In this document: positions 47,776-56,976 of the stretch, piece after piece | How positions within the stretch are numbered: position 1 is the first letter of the stretch | How the letters are laid out: every line of letters begins with the position of its first letter | Source: UKL13-2 sp031414695 | GTDB lineage: Bacteria > Pseudomonadota > Gammaproteobacteria > Burkholderiales > Usitatibacteraceae | Length of the DNA stretch: 64,000 nt | Direction of reading: 5' to 3' | NCBI GenBank assembly: GCA_031414695.1 | Contig: JANNWG010000018.1 | Coordinates: 1 to 64,000 of the forward strand | Program-made: the position numbers and the translations under genes | The notes under the pieces: model-generated | Database searches by the model: none | Seen by the model: the letters and a program-made list of their open reading frames with translations, nothing else | What the model was told of the DNA's origin: nothing

Positions 47776-48690
47776 TTAAAGAAGCCGTGTCAGTAGCGGC
47801 GCGTAATGGTCAATTAACAGCGCAGCAAATAATAGCGACAAATAAAGAATGGAAAACGTAAATGTTTTTCGCGCGAGCGCATCGGTGTAGCGACGATAAA
47901 GCAGGACGGCATAATAAATAAATATGCCATTCAAAATAATAACGCTTGCTAAATAAAACCAACCTGCCATACCTACCGCAACGGGTAATAAGGTTGCAGC
48001 GGCGAGCATAAATGTATAAAGCAATAAATGCAGCTTAGTGAATGCATCGCCGTGGGTTACGGGCAACATCGGCACACCAGCTTTTGCGTATTCGTTTTTA
48101 CGATACAACGCCAGCGCCCAAAAATGCGGCGGCGTCCACGCAAAAATAATCAAGAACAATAACAACGAATTTGGACTAACCACACCGGCTACCGCCGCCC
48201 AGCCTAATACTGGCGGCATCGCGCCTGATGCACCGCCGATAACAATATTTTGCGGCGTTGCTGGTTTCAAAATCACGGTATAAATTATCGCGTAACCAAC
48301 AAATGTGCCTAGCGTCAGCCACATGGTTAGCGAATTCACGTAGTAGTATAGGATAGCCAAGCCGATGCCGCCCACAACACAAGTGAACAGTACAATCTGC
48401 CATGTGCGAATGGTGCCAGCCACAGTCGGTCGCGCTCTGGTGCGCGCCATATTGCGATCAATGGCTTCTTCAACCAAGCAATTAAATGCTGCCGCTGCGC
48501 CCGCCACTAACCAAATACCCACAGTGGCAGTCAACATCAACCCAATATCCCACGCTATGCCTACTGGGTAGGCCAGCATCATACCGATGATAGCAGTGAA
48601 GACAATCAAGGCATTCACGCGCGGCTTTGTCAGCGTAATAAATTGCGCGATGATATTGGGCTGCTGATAGGCGATAATGTTTTCAGACAT
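47776..48690 (-). CDS. ctaB: Protohaem IX farnesyltransferase (haem o synthase)
   Basis: UbiA-family membrane enzyme that adds a farnesyl group to haem b, making haem o for cytochrome oxidase. The 304-residue protein has eight or nine membrane segments. The prenyl-diphosphate Asp-rich motif is in NCLVEEAIDRNMARTRARP and the second in the loop YRKNEYAKAGVPMLPVTHGD. Followed two bases later by SCO1 and preceded by the COX15 gene in the same operon. Confidence 0.95.
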   Translation of the reverse strand: MSENIIAYQQPNIIAQFITLTKPRVNALIVFTAIIGMMLAYPVGIAWDIGLMLTATVGIWLVAGAAAAFNCLVEEAIDRNMARTRARPTVAGTIRTWQIVLFTCVVGGIGLAILYYYVNSLTMWLTLGTFVGYAIIYTVILKPATPQNIVIGGASGAMPPVLGWAAVAGVVSPNSLLLFLIIFAWTPPHFWALALYRKNEYAKAGVPMLPVTHGDAFTKLHLLLYTFMLAAATLLPVAVGMAGWFYLASVIILNGIFIYYAVLLYRRYTDALARKTFTFSILYLSLLFAALLIDHYAPLLTRLL

Positions 48691-48701
48691 GTGTGATTGC
48701 T

Positions 48702-49778
48702 TCAGCTTTGTTTATTCAAGCGATATAAGATAACAGCCATTAACGACAACAACAATGCAGCAACACCATTGTGTCCTACCGCGACGGCTATCGGCAGACT
48801 AAACCAAACGTTGGATAAGCCTAATATGATTTGCAGTGTCAGCAATATCGCTAACATCTTGCCTGCTTTGCAGCCCGTTTCAGTCTTCATTAAACGCCAC
48901 GCAAATAAACCCACTACTGCCACCACGACTATCGCCCCTACGCGATGCATCCAGTGAATTGCACGCAATGCTTCTATTGTTAGCGGATCACCTGTTGGAC
49001 CGATGCCAAGTGGTCGAATGATGTGAAATGCGTTGGCGAAATCCATATTTGGTAACCACTTACCGTGACACATTGGTAAATCTGTACATGCCAGCGCCGC
49101 GTAATTGGTGCTCACCCAGCCACCCAAGACAATTTGGGCAAATAAGATGATTGTTGCAAAGACAGCAAACCACTTTAATTGAGCAGTAACAATTATACGC
49201 ATGCCAAGTTTGCCGCTGGTTGGCTGACGCGCCAAAAGCCATGTGAGTAGCGCCAATATTGTCACGCCACCGAGTAAATGTGAAGTCACAATGGCTGGTT
49301 TAAGCAACATCGTGACAGTCCACGCGCCTAGTGCTGCTTGAAAAATAACAGCGGCTGCAATGACGGTCGGTAATGCTGGGTGTTGATTAAGTGCACGGCG
49401 ACACCACCATGCCGCCAGCATGATCGCCGCAATCATTGCGCCTACCACCATGGCTAAATAACGATGTAACATTTCTTTCCATGCCTTTGCCATGGTGACA
49501 TCGCCGCCGGGCATCGCTAATTCAGCCGCACGAATCTCAGTTGCTGATTGGGTAGGCAAAAAATTGCCATAGCAGCCAGGCCAATCTGGGCAGCCTAAGC
49601 CTGCGTCTGACAACCGTACATACGCACCTAATATTATTAAGATAAATGTCGTTACCGCTGTGACGGCGATTAACTTGCGGTAACGTATTTGATCGCGCTT
49701 CACCCACAAAAATAGCCCTGCAATTATTAAAAGCGTTATTGCGCCAATCACGCCGTGCTCTATCGGACTCATCTTCAT
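48702..49778 (-). CDS. ctaA: Haem A synthase (COX15/CtaA)
   Basis: Oxidises the C8 methyl of haem o to a formyl group, producing haem A. The 358-residue protein has eight membrane segments; the haem-ligand histidines lie in MLHRYLAMVVGAMIAA, TSHLLGGVTILALL, IHWMHRVGAIVVVAVVG and GHNGVAALLLS. LSDAGLGCPDWPGCYGNFLP is the periplasmic cysteine-pair loop of the family. Operon with ctaB and SCO1. Confidence 0.94.
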   Translation of the reverse strand: MKMSPIEHGVIGAITLLIIAGLFLWVKRDQIRYRKLIAVTAVTTFILIILGAYVRLSDAGLGCPDWPGCYGNFLPTQSATEIRAAELAMPGGDVTMAKAWKEMLHRYLAMVVGAMIAAIMLAAWWCRRALNQHPALPTVIAAAVIFQAALGAWTVTMLLKPAIVTSHLLGGVTILALLTWLLARQPTSGKLGMRIIVTAQLKWFAVFATIILFAQIVLGGWVSTNYAALACTDLPMCHGKWLPNMDFANAFHIIRPLGIGPTGDPLTIEALRAIHWMHRVGAIVVVAVVGLFAWRLMKTETGCKAGKMLAILLTLQIILGLSNVWFSLPIAVAVGHNGVAALLLSLMAVILYRLNKQS

Positions 49779-49790
49779 TTACAGTTGCCT

Positions 49791-50411
49791 TTATTTATCT
49801 TCAAACTCTTTGCCTAGCTGAGAGGCTTTGAGTACTTTTCTAAAATCCGCTGATAACTCTTTGATGTCGTGGTCGGACGTGTAACGCATAAACACATTGC
49901 CCATCGGGTCCACCGCGTAGATATAGCCGCGACCATTTGTCGTGTCGCTTGACACGCGCGGCAGACTTGCAAGCCAAGCTGAATCTTTAGCCTTCACAAA
50001 GGCGGCGCCGGCAAAGTCTTGACGTAGCTGCGCTGACGGCTCATTGGCATCATCAATAAGCACCACACGAACAACGCGCTCTAAATCCTTACTTAACATC
50101 ACGCGTGCTTGACGCATGGTGTAGAGCTTTTTAGTGCAATCAGCGTCACATGCCCCGCTATCACGCGTTACCATAAGCCATTTGCCGCGAAAACTTTTAT
50201 CAAGTACATTTTGTGGTGCGTCTTTACCATCAGCAACATTGAACTTCTCTTGCGGTAATGCCACTACTGGCACAATGAGCTCGCCAAAATTATTAGTAAA
50301 TTTAGGTTTCCAGAAGAAAAACATTAGATACGATGTTGTAATCGGCAGCGCAAATAAGATGAACATCAGTACAAATTTAGTGCGCGGGGAGAGATTCGAA
50401 ATCAGTTTCAT
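49791..50411 (-). CDS. Membrane-anchored SCO-like thioredoxin-fold protein of the oxidase cluster
   Basis: A 206-residue protein with one N-terminal membrane segment (TKFVLMFILFALPITTSYLM) and a periplasmic domain with a CxxxC motif (DSGACDADCTKKLYTMRQ) in the position of the SCO copper site. The domain continues with a thioredoxin-like order (RVVRVVLIDDANE, then GRGYIYAVDPMGNVFMRY). Such a gene is regularly found between SURF1 and COX15 in betaproteobacterial oxidase clusters. A role in CuA assembly or cysteine reduction is inferred; it overlaps the SURF1 stop by four bases. Confidence 0.75.
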   Translation of the reverse strand: MKLISNLSPRTKFVLMFILFALPITTSYLMFFFWKPKFTNNFGELIVPVVALPQEKFNVADGKDAPQNVLDKSFRGKWLMVTRDSGACDADCTKKLYTMRQARVMLSKDLERVVRVVLIDDANEPSAQLRQDFAGAAFVKAKDSAWLASLPRVSSDTTNGRGYIYAVDPMGNVFMRYTSDHDIKELSADFRKVLKASQLGKEFEDK

Positions 50412-51187
50412 TGGACGTTTTTCTGACGGTTAAATTTGGTATTCAGTACCAGCCAAAGTGCCAAGACAGTGGTGGCGAGCGAATACCATGTGAGCATATA
50501 TTCGACATGCTTTGCGACGCGCGCATCGGGACGCTCTGTGACGACTTTTAATTTTGGCGCGCTCTGATAACTTAACAAAACAAGGTCAACGACATCGCGC
50601 TTCGTTTGTTCACGATAGCGCTCGATAGTTAGGTTTTGCCAAACATTGCTCGATATGGTCGATGATAAATTTGTGTTGTTTGCGGTGTTGCCCGCAGTAA
50701 TGCCTGCTGTGCCGCCACCTTTAAGCTCTAAAAACTTCGATGTAGGACGAATAAGCATGCCTGAGACTTCGATTTCTCCAAGTGGTACATCAATTGTCGG
50801 TGGCATTGGATAGTCTCTGCTACGCGGTGTGAAGCCGCGGTTAATCAGGACATAGGTGTTGGACTGGTTCAATTTGAGCGGCGTTACCACGTGATAGCCA
50901 ACGGTCGTTCCTTCGCTTTTATTGTCCAAAAAAATTTGTCCTACAGCATCGTATTGACCAATAGCAATTGCTTGGCGATACGGCTCAATTTTACGATCCG
51001 TGCCTAACATCATTGCAGGCAATGCGATGCGTGTATCAAACTCTGTTTGCAGCAGGCGTTTTTCCGCTGCGCGTCCTTGCTGCCACGTTGCCAAATATAA
51101 CGTTAGCCCTAATGCAAACATCGCCGCAATAGTCGGCACGAGTTGCGGCGTAAATGAAACGCTAAAATTTGCTGTGGTGAAACGCAT
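50408..51187 (-). CDS. SURF1 family cytochrome oxidase assembly protein
   Basis: Membrane protein that helps insert haem A into subunit I. The 259-residue protein has the two membrane segments at its ends (VPTIAAMFALGLTLYLATWQ and MLTWYSLATTVLALWLVL), and the SURF1 signature in TWQQGRAAEK, GYHVVTPLKL and VLINRGFTPRS. The ATG at 51185-51187 gives the expected short N-terminus; the frame is open to 51244. A Gly/Thr/Asn-rich stretch (GGTAGITAGNTANNTNL) interrupts the periplasmic domain. Confidence 0.92.
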   Translation of the reverse strand: MRFTTANFSVSFTPQLVPTIAAMFALGLTLYLATWQQGRAAEKRLLQTEFDTRIALPAMMLGTDRKIEPYRQAIAIGQYDAVGQIFLDNKSEGTTVGYHVVTPLKLNQSNTYVLINRGFTPRSRDYPMPPTIDVPLGEIEVSGMLIRPTSKFLELKGGGTAGITAGNTANNTNLSSTISSNVWQNLTIERYREQTKRDVVDLVLLSYQSAPKLKVVTERPDARVAKHVEYMLTWYSLATTVLALWLVLNTKFNRQKNVQ

Positions 51188-51283
51188 AATGTGATGCCGC
51201 TTTGTACTGGCTTGTATAGAATGCAGATGAGACATTCCGAACATAAAATAATTCTAAAAATTAGCGCTTGATGAAAGTAATTT

Positions 51284-51475
51284 ATGAAATACGTTTTGAT
51301 TTTTCTGCTTTTGCTAGTGATTGTGAGTCTTTTTTCTGGGCTGTTTTTTATGTACAAAAATAAAGGCAATCCTAACCGGATGGTGAACGCGCTAAAAATT
51401 CGTGTGGCGTTATCGATTGTTGCTTTCTTAGTGGTAATTGGCGGCTTTATTTTTGGCTGGTTCCCACGCGTGTAA
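51284..51475 (+). CDS. Twin transmembrane protein, DUF2909
   Basis: A 63-residue protein with two membrane helices (YVLIFLLLLVIVSLFSGLFF and VALSIVAFLVVIGGFIFGWF) joined by a short basic loop (YKNKGNPNRMVNALKIR). This is the DUF2909 pattern, a small protein that accompanies cytochrome oxidase clusters of betaproteobacteria. It is on the strand opposite to the oxidase genes and ends at a bidirectional terminator shared with ctaE. Confidence 0.88.
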   Translation: MKYVLIFLLLLVIVSLFSGLFFMYKNKGNPNRMVNALKIRVALSIVAFLVVIGGFIFGWFPRV

Positions 51476-51500
51476 TTTCCAATGCAAGCTTGAACGACAT

Positions 51501-51537
51501 AAAAAAGGCCGCCGATATTTCATTGGCGGCCTTTTTT
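51501..51537. terminator. Bidirectional Rho-independent terminator
   Basis: GGCCGCC and GGCGGCC form a perfect 7-bp stem with an 11-base loop, flanked by an A tract on the left and a T tract on the right. It separates the convergent DUF2909 and ctaE genes and implies that ctaE ends one oxidase transcript. Confidence 0.93.
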
Positions 51538-51550
51538 ATGTTCAAAACTA

Positions 51551-52417
51551 TTACACCAACACGTATACGAAGATAAATAATCCGAGCCAGACTACGTCCA
51601 CAAAATGCCAGTACCAAGCGACAGCTTCAAAGCCAAAATGACTTTCTGGCTTAAAGTGGCCTTTGATACAGCGAAACAAAATGACGGTCAGCATCAAAGC
51701 GCCAAGCGTTACGTGAAAGCCGTGGAAACCCGTCAACAAGAAGAATGTCGAACCAAACACACCTGATGTCAGCTTGAGATTCAAGTCTTGGTAAGCGTGT
51801 ACGTATTCATAAATTTGAAAGCCCATGAAAACAGCACCAAGCGCGATGGTAGCGACAAGACCCCAAATCAAGCCTTTGCGGTTGTTTGCAATCAGAGAAT
51901 GATGCGCGTAGGTGATCGTGACGCCTGAAGCCAATAGCAGCGCAGTGTTGAGAGCAGGTATACCCCAAGCGCCCATCGTCTGAAAGGCGAGCGCTGGATT
52001 TTGCTCAAAGTATGGACCTAAGGTCGGCCACTTGGCATCGTAGCCCTGCCACAAAAAAGCATTATCAAAATCGCCCAGCCATGGAATCGAAAACACGCGA
52101 GCGTAATAGAGCGCGCCAAAGAATGCTGCAAAGAACATCACTTCTGAAAAAATGAACCAACCCATGCTCCAGCGATAAGAAGCGTCAACCTGTTGGTTAT
52201 ACAAGCCAGCTTCACTTTCTTCAATCACATTGCCAAACCAGCCAAACAGCATATAGATGAGTATTGCCATACCTAACAACTGCGACACATAGCCCCACGG
52301 CTGGATATCATTCATCCACATGACTGTGCCCGCGCCTAAGAATAGCAGCGCCGTCGAGCCAACAATGGGCCATTTTGAGGGTGGCGCGAAATAGTAACCG
52401 CCTGTTGTAGTGCTCAT
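51551..52417 (-). CDS. ctaE: Cytochrome c oxidase subunit III
   Basis: Seven-helix subunit III of the aa3-type oxidase, 288 residues. Typical features are RWSMGWFIFSEVMFFAAFFG (with the conserved Glu), SGVTITYAHHSLI, FFLLTGFHGFHVTLGALML and VAWYWHFVDVVWLGLFIFVY. The ATG at 52415-52417 has GGGAGCA at good spacing and gives MSTTTGGYYFAPPSKWPI; a frame four codons longer is less likely. Follows the DUF2970 gene. Confidence 0.96.
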   Translation of the reverse strand: MSTTTGGYYFAPPSKWPIVGSTALLFLGAGTVMWMNDIQPWGYVSQLLGMAILIYMLFGWFGNVIEESEAGLYNQQVDASYRWSMGWFIFSEVMFFAAFFGALYYARVFSIPWLGDFDNAFLWQGYDAKWPTLGPYFEQNPALAFQTMGAWGIPALNTALLLASGVTITYAHHSLIANNRKGLIWGLVATIALGAVFMGFQIYEYVHAYQDLNLKLTSGVFGSTFFLLTGFHGFHVTLGALMLTVILFRCIKGHFKPESHFGFEAVAWYWHFVDVVWLGLFIFVYVLV

Positions 52418-52451
52418 AGTTGCTCCCACTTTCTATACTCGTTTTGTTTCA

Positions 52452-52628
52452 TTATTTGCTGGTTATTATTTTTACTAGCGTCATTAAAGTAAGGATAAAA
52501 ATCACCGCACAAATGATGCCCGCAATAATTACATGTTTAACATTTAGTTTTTGCCTGTCTTCGTCATACCCTTTATTACTACGTATACCTAAAAACCCCC
52601 ACAGGACTGCTTTAATAGTGTTCCACAT
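52452..52628 (-). CDS. DUF2970 domain protein
   Basis: A 58-residue protein starting MWNTIKAVLWGFLGIRSNKG, with a basic segment (DRQKLNVKHVIIAG) and a single membrane helix (IICAVIFILTLMTLVKII). The opening and position between ctaG and ctaE are characteristic of DUF2970. It is too short to stand out by length, but family pattern and synteny agree. Function is unknown; a role in oxidase assembly is inferred from conserved position. Confidence 0.88.
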   Translation of the reverse strand: MWNTIKAVLWGFLGIRSNKGYDEDRQKLNVKHVIIAGIICAVIFILTLMTLVKIITSK

Positions 52629-52656
52629 ATTGTTGATCCAGCGCCAAAGATAGCGC

Positions 52657-53235
52657 TTAATCTTTCATCACATCATTGGTTACATCATGAAATGTATAGG
52701 ACAGTGCAATAGCACCAATTGTTGAAGGCATTTTTGGATCAATAAAGAAAGTCACTGGCATATCGCGTGTTTCGCCAGCTTGTAGTGTTTGGTTTGTAAA
52801 GCAAAAACATTCAACTTTATTAAAATGTAGTCCCGCCTCTACTGGGGCAAAACTTGGAGAAGCGCGTCCCGTAGTGGCGTAAGGCATGGTATTTGTCACA
52901 CGATAATTGATGGTAACGATAGCGCCGGGATTCACATCTACATGCTTTTCTATCGCTTCAAATTTCCATGCAAAGTTTTTATTTAAGCTTGCATCAAAAT
53001 CAACTTTGACTAAACGCGATTTATCAATTTGCGTATTTTGTGCAATTGCACGTGTCGCCGTGATGCCAAGCACTTCACAAATTTGCCGATACAGCGGCAC
53101 CATTGATGCACAAAAAGCCAGCATGATCGCTACGATCAATAAAAGCTTTTTAAGCGTAGCGATGTTTGCTTCGCGCCTCTCAGCCGGCGCCAAGCTATCG
53201 TCATCAATTGCAAATTGTTCAAGTTGCGCGGACAT
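52657..53235 (-). CDS. ctaG: Cytochrome c oxidase assembly protein CtaG/Cox11
   Basis: Membrane-anchored copper chaperone that delivers Cu to the CuB site of subunit I. The 192-residue protein has one N-terminal membrane helix (KLLLIVAIMLAFCASMVPLY) and the Cox11 domain: the copper cysteines are in VECFCFTNQTLQAGE (CFCF motif), with PVTFFIDPKMP after. The ATG at 53233-53235 shares a base with the upstream stop (TAATG), which settles the start against the TTG two codons earlier. Confidence 0.94.
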   Translation of the reverse strand: MSAQLEQFAIDDDSLAPAERREANIATLKKLLLIVAIMLAFCASMVPLYRQICEVLGITATRAIAQNTQIDKSRLVKVDFDASLNKNFAWKFEAIEKHVDVNPGAIVTINYRVTNTMPYATTGRASPSFAPVEAGLHFNKVECFCFTNQTLQAGETRDMPVTFFIDPKMPSTIGAIALSYTFHDVTNDVMKD

Positions 53236-53363
53236 TACCAAGCCTTAATGAATTTCAAGATGGTCAATGTAAAAACAGCGAAAACAAACAACACCAACAC
53301 AACTAGCGTGATGTTGATAGCTTTGGTGTTGTTGGCCTTTGTTGGTGGATTAATATCTGACAT
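53235..53363 (-). CDS. Cytochrome oxidase small assembly protein
   Basis: A 42-residue protein starting MSDINPPTKANNTKAINITL, with one membrane helix (VVLVLFVFAVFTLTILKFI). Its stop shares one base with the ctaG start (TAATG), so the two are coupled. A small protein of this form lies between ctaD and ctaG in Burkholderiales oxidase clusters. It begins 18 bases after the ctaD stop. Confidence 0.85.
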   Translation of the reverse strand: MSDINPPTKANNTKAINITLVVLVLFVFAVFTLTILKFIKAW

Positions 53364-53381
53364 TTACGTTATCAAGTGAGC

Positions 53382-54995
53382 CTAATGACCAATCATCTTT
53401 ACGTTACGCAAATCAGGCGGCGTTTCAAAGGTGTGATATGGCACAGGTGTTGGCAGATGTGTCCATTCGATGGAGTCCGCTGCTTCCCACTGCTTGGCTT
53501 CAGCTTTTTTGCCGGAACGAATACATGACACAACTGCGTACACAAACAGTAGCTGGCTAAAGCCTAGGGCAAAAGCGCCGATGGTGGAAATGGCATTCCA
53601 ATCAGCGAATTGCAATGCGTAGTCTGGAATGCGTCGCGGCATACCTGCAAGACCTAGGAAATGTTGCGGGAAAAATGTGACATTAAATGAAATCGCGGAT
53701 AACCAAAAATGCCATTTGCCGAGCGTTTCGTTATACATACGCCCTGTCCATTTTGGAAGCCAAAAATACACGCCAGCCATCAATGCCCAGATAGCGCCGG
53801 GGAATAGTACGTAGTGGAAATGTGCAACAACATAGTAGGTGTTGTGGAGCGTAATATCGACTGGCACAATTGCTAAAACAAGGCCTGAGAAACCACCCAG
53901 CGTAAACATACATAGGAAGCCAATCGCAAATAACATTGGCGTCTCAAACGTAATGGAGCCGCGCCACATGGTTGCAATCCAATTAAAGATCTTCACACCA
54001 GTAGGTACCGCAATCAACATGGTGGCGTACATAAAGAAAAGTTGTCCCGCGGCTGGCATACCCACCGTGAACATATGGTGACCCCAGACGATGAACGACA
54101 GCACAGCAATGGACGCGGTTGCATACACCATTGATGCGTAGCCAAACAATGGCTTACGTGAAAATGTAGGAATAATCTGCGACATGATGCCGAACGCTGG
54201 CAGAATTAAAATGTAGACCTCAGGATGCCCAAAGAACCAAAAAATGTGCATAAACATCGTTGGGTCACCACCACCGGCCGCATTAAAAAACGACGTGCCG
54301 AAGTGACGATCTGTCAGTAGCATCGTAATGCAACCTGCTAGCACTGGCATCACCGCAATGATGAGATACGCTGTGATAAGCCATGTCCAGACAAACATTG
54401 GCATACGCATGAGCGTCATACCGGGTGCGCGAAGATTTAAAATGGTCGTGATGATATTGATTGAACCCATAATGGAAGATGCGCCCAAAATGTGTATAGC
54501 TAAGATGGTCATGTCAACGCCAATACCGCCTTGTATAACTAGCGGCGGATAAAGCGTCCAGCCGGAAGCTGCTGCACCGCCAGGTACAAAAAACGACGCC
54601 AACAACAAAATACTAGCGGGAATCATTAACCAAAATGACCAATTATTCATGCGCGGAAACGCCATGTCCGCTGTACCAATCTGCAATGGAATAAGCCAAT
54701 TAGCAAAGCCGACGAAGGCAGGCATGACAGCACCAAAAATCATAATAAGTGCATGCACGGTGGTTAGCGAGTTGTAAAGTTCTGGCTGAAGTACTTGGAG
54801 ACCCGGCTGAAATAATTCGGCACGAATCAGCAGCGCCATACCGCCACCAACAAAAAACATCACCAATGAAAACCACAGGTACATTGATCCTATGTCTTTA
54901 TGATTTGTCGTTGTGAATATACGCGTCCATGGACCTGGCCCATGATCGTCATGCGCATGACCGTGACTACTATCGTGTGTTGTTGCTGAAGCCAT
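53382..54995 (-). CDS. ctaD: Cytochrome c oxidase subunit I
   Basis: Catalytic subunit of the aa3-type haem-copper oxidase, 537 residues with 12 membrane helices. The low-spin haem a His is in LTTVHALIMIFGAVMPAF; the CuB/cross-linked His-Tyr region is FFGHPEVYILILPAFG; CuB ligands are in FIVWGHHMFTVGMP; haem a3/a ligands are in HNTYYVVAHFHYVLF. GHPEVY indicates a type A1 oxidase (Glu of the D channel would be in this motif). Preceded by ctaC and followed by the assembly genes in one cluster. Confidence 0.97.
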   Translation of the reverse strand: MASATTHDSSHGHAHDDHGPGPWTRIFTTTNHKDIGSMYLWFSLVMFFVGGGMALLIRAELFQPGLQVLQPELYNSLTTVHALIMIFGAVMPAFVGFANWLIPLQIGTADMAFPRMNNWSFWLMIPASILLLASFFVPGGAAASGWTLYPPLVIQGGIGVDMTILAIHILGASSIMGSINIITTILNLRAPGMTLMRMPMFVWTWLITAYLIIAVMPVLAGCITMLLTDRHFGTSFFNAAGGGDPTMFMHIFWFFGHPEVYILILPAFGIMSQIIPTFSRKPLFGYASMVYATASIAVLSFIVWGHHMFTVGMPAAGQLFFMYATMLIAVPTGVKIFNWIATMWRGSITFETPMLFAIGFLCMFTLGGFSGLVLAIVPVDITLHNTYYVVAHFHYVLFPGAIWALMAGVYFWLPKWTGRMYNETLGKWHFWLSAISFNVTFFPQHFLGLAGMPRRIPDYALQFADWNAISTIGAFALGFSQLLFVYAVVSCIRSGKKAEAKQWEAADSIEWTHLPTPVPYHTFETPPDLRNVKMIGH

Positions 54996-55082
54996 GTTGC
55001 TCTCCTGACTCTAAACTGTTTCGATGCCCGACAATACGGGCAAATCGTGACTTAATACTTGATGGTACTAACGAAAGTGCTG

Positions 55083-56312
55083 TTAAGATTTGCGATTAGA
55101 TTTAATTTCAGACGGCTGAAGCACCTTGCCGGTATTGTTCGCCCAAGAATTTTTGGTATAAGTCATAACTGCGGCAATTTCCGTATCAGATAGCCGCGCA
55201 AATGAGGCCATTGCAGTGCCAGCTTTACCGTTTAACAAGATGTTGATTTGCGCTTCAGCTGGCCCCATTACAACTTTAGATCCAGAGAGCGCTGGGAACA
55301 TTGGCGGATTACCCTTGCCATTGCCTTGGTGGCAAGCTACACAATTGGTCGCATAAACGGTCTCGCCAAGCGTCTTCATTTCAGCAAGTGTATGAACTTT
55401 AGTGTAATCATCGGCTACTGCAGCGACGGCTGTTGGAGCGCTCGACTTATTGCCCCACTTGCTTTTCGATGTTTCAAGCCACTTTGCATAATCTGCTTCT
55501 GACTTAACTTCAACAGTAATGGGCATATAACCGTGTAATTTGCCGCATATTTGACTACATTGGCCTTTGAAAATACCCACTGTTTCCGCTTTAAACCATA
55601 CGTCTTTAATAAAACCAGGAATGCCATACTGATTGATGCCTAGCTGTGGCACATACCAACCGTGAATGACATCGTTAGAAGTAATAAGCATGCGCACGCG
55701 CTTACCGACTGGTACCACCAGCGGATTATCGACTTCGAGCAAATAGTCTTTGCCCTTTTCTTCAGAAGCTGCCTCGCCGGGCTGACCAATCTGGCTCCAA
55801 GGCGTACTTAAGTTTGAATAGAAGCCCATATCATCTGCCGCGTAGTCGTAACGCCAGCCCCATTGGTATCCTGTTGCCTTGATGGTCATGTCAGGGTTGG
55901 ATGTGTCTTTCATGTCCAGCACAGTCTTGGTTGCTGGTATTGCCATAAAGAGCAAGATCACGAATGGAATGGTGGTCCAGATGATTTCAATAAGCGTGCT
56001 CTCGTGAAAATTCACGTCAGCTTTGGCGCCTTTCGATTTGCGGAATTTGAAAATCGAATAAAACATCATCGCGAATACCACTACAAAAATTGCCATGCAA
56101 AAGTACAATATGTACATATGCAAGCCGTAGATTTGCGTTGCAATAGTCGTGGCGGGAGCTGGAATATTTACGTCGTAGCTCGCTACCGCGGCTAGTGGCG
56201 CAAATAAGGTCGCTGTGAAAGCGATAAACACGCTGACCGCTCGGCTTGCGAAGCGGTTGGGAAATTTTGGTTGCGCGCTGGTGACGTTCTTGGCGTTCAT
56301 GGCTAGTTTCAT
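55083..56312 (-). CDS. ctaC: Cytochrome c oxidase subunit II with fused cytochrome c domain
   Basis: Subunit II of the aa3 oxidase, 409 residues. It has a signal-like first segment and two membrane helices (YGLHMYILYFCMAIFVVVF, EIIWTTIPFVILLFMAIPA). The CuA domain is seen in TGYQWGWRYDYA and DVIHGWYVPQLGI, with CSQICGKLHGYMPI; here the usual Glu (CSEIC) is Gln. A C-terminal cytochrome c domain follows with CVACHQGNGKGNPPMFPALSG as the haem site and a distal Met in GTAMASFARLSD. It is the first gene of the oxidase cluster. Confidence 0.95.
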   Translation of the reverse strand: MKLAMNAKNVTSAQPKFPNRFASRAVSVFIAFTATLFAPLAAVASYDVNIPAPATTIATQIYGLHMYILYFCMAIFVVVFAMMFYSIFKFRKSKGAKADVNFHESTLIEIIWTTIPFVILLFMAIPATKTVLDMKDTSNPDMTIKATGYQWGWRYDYAADDMGFYSNLSTPWSQIGQPGEAASEEKGKDYLLEVDNPLVVPVGKRVRMLITSNDVIHGWYVPQLGINQYGIPGFIKDVWFKAETVGIFKGQCSQICGKLHGYMPITVEVKSEADYAKWLETSKSKWGNKSSAPTAVAAVADDYTKVHTLAEMKTLGETVYATNCVACHQGNGKGNPPMFPALSGSKVVMGPAEAQINILLNGKAGTAMASFARLSDTEIAAVMTYTKNSWANNTGKVLQPSEIKSNRKS

Positions 56313-56390
56313 TTCTGTTTGTCTGAGGCTATTTTGTTACGATGGTTTTTTTGCAGTGCGAACTTTATTAAATCGGCATTCAAAAACTAA

Positions 56391-56867
56391 CTACTTGATA
56401 AATTTTGCGCCTATCGTTTTGGCGAGCTGTATACGGTCACGCTCAAGTAAACCACTTCCAATATTGATTTCTTTGCCAGCGTATCGCAAAAATAATTGCT
56501 GTTCACGTCCGACTTTTTTTATTAAAAGCTGCAACCACGTTTTATTGCCACGTAGTTCAGTAAATGTTTTTCCATCTTGTCGTCGCCAGCAAAACTGATC
56601 CGCATCAAATTCAAGTTGCTCGTAATCATTATCGTGCTGCCCAATCAAGTAAAACGCGAGCGCTACAAGCGCTACCTCTAATCCTGCAAATGGTACAACT
56701 GGCCAAGCACCGATCAAAAACGCGACCAGCGCAATAATGAAAGCGTTACAGCCAATCAATATTAGCCAAAGATTACGTCCATTGCGCGTAAGAGAGCGAT
56801 TGGGCTGGCCTAACCAGAGGAATTTATCCTCGTTCGCCTTAATCACAAGATGACTCGAATTTTGCAC
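56391..56867 (-). CDS. DUF2244 domain membrane protein
   Basis: A 158-residue protein with two membrane helices (WLILIGCNAFIIALVAFLIG and VVPFAGLEVALVALAFYLIG), the opening FLWLGQPNRSLTRNGR, and a C-terminal cytosolic part (DQFCWRRQDGKTFTELRGNK). This is the DUF2244 layout. In alpha- and betaproteobacteria the gene commonly sits beside ctaC. Function is unknown. Confidence 0.85.
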   Translation of the reverse strand: MQNSSHLVIKANEDKFLWLGQPNRSLTRNGRNLWLILIGCNAFIIALVAFLIGAWPVVPFAGLEVALVALAFYLIGQHDNDYEQLEFDADQFCWRRQDGKTFTELRGNKTWLQLLIKKVGREQQLFLRYAGKEINIGSGLLERDRIQLAKTIGAKFIK

Positions 56868-56976
56868 TTAAAAGACCAAGTTATTGCGCTTAATAGCTCT
56901 TGACTCGCGATTCAGTTATTTTATCGCAGCCTGAGAGCTGCAAGCAAGAATGTTTTTTTGCATGTTTATAACAAAA

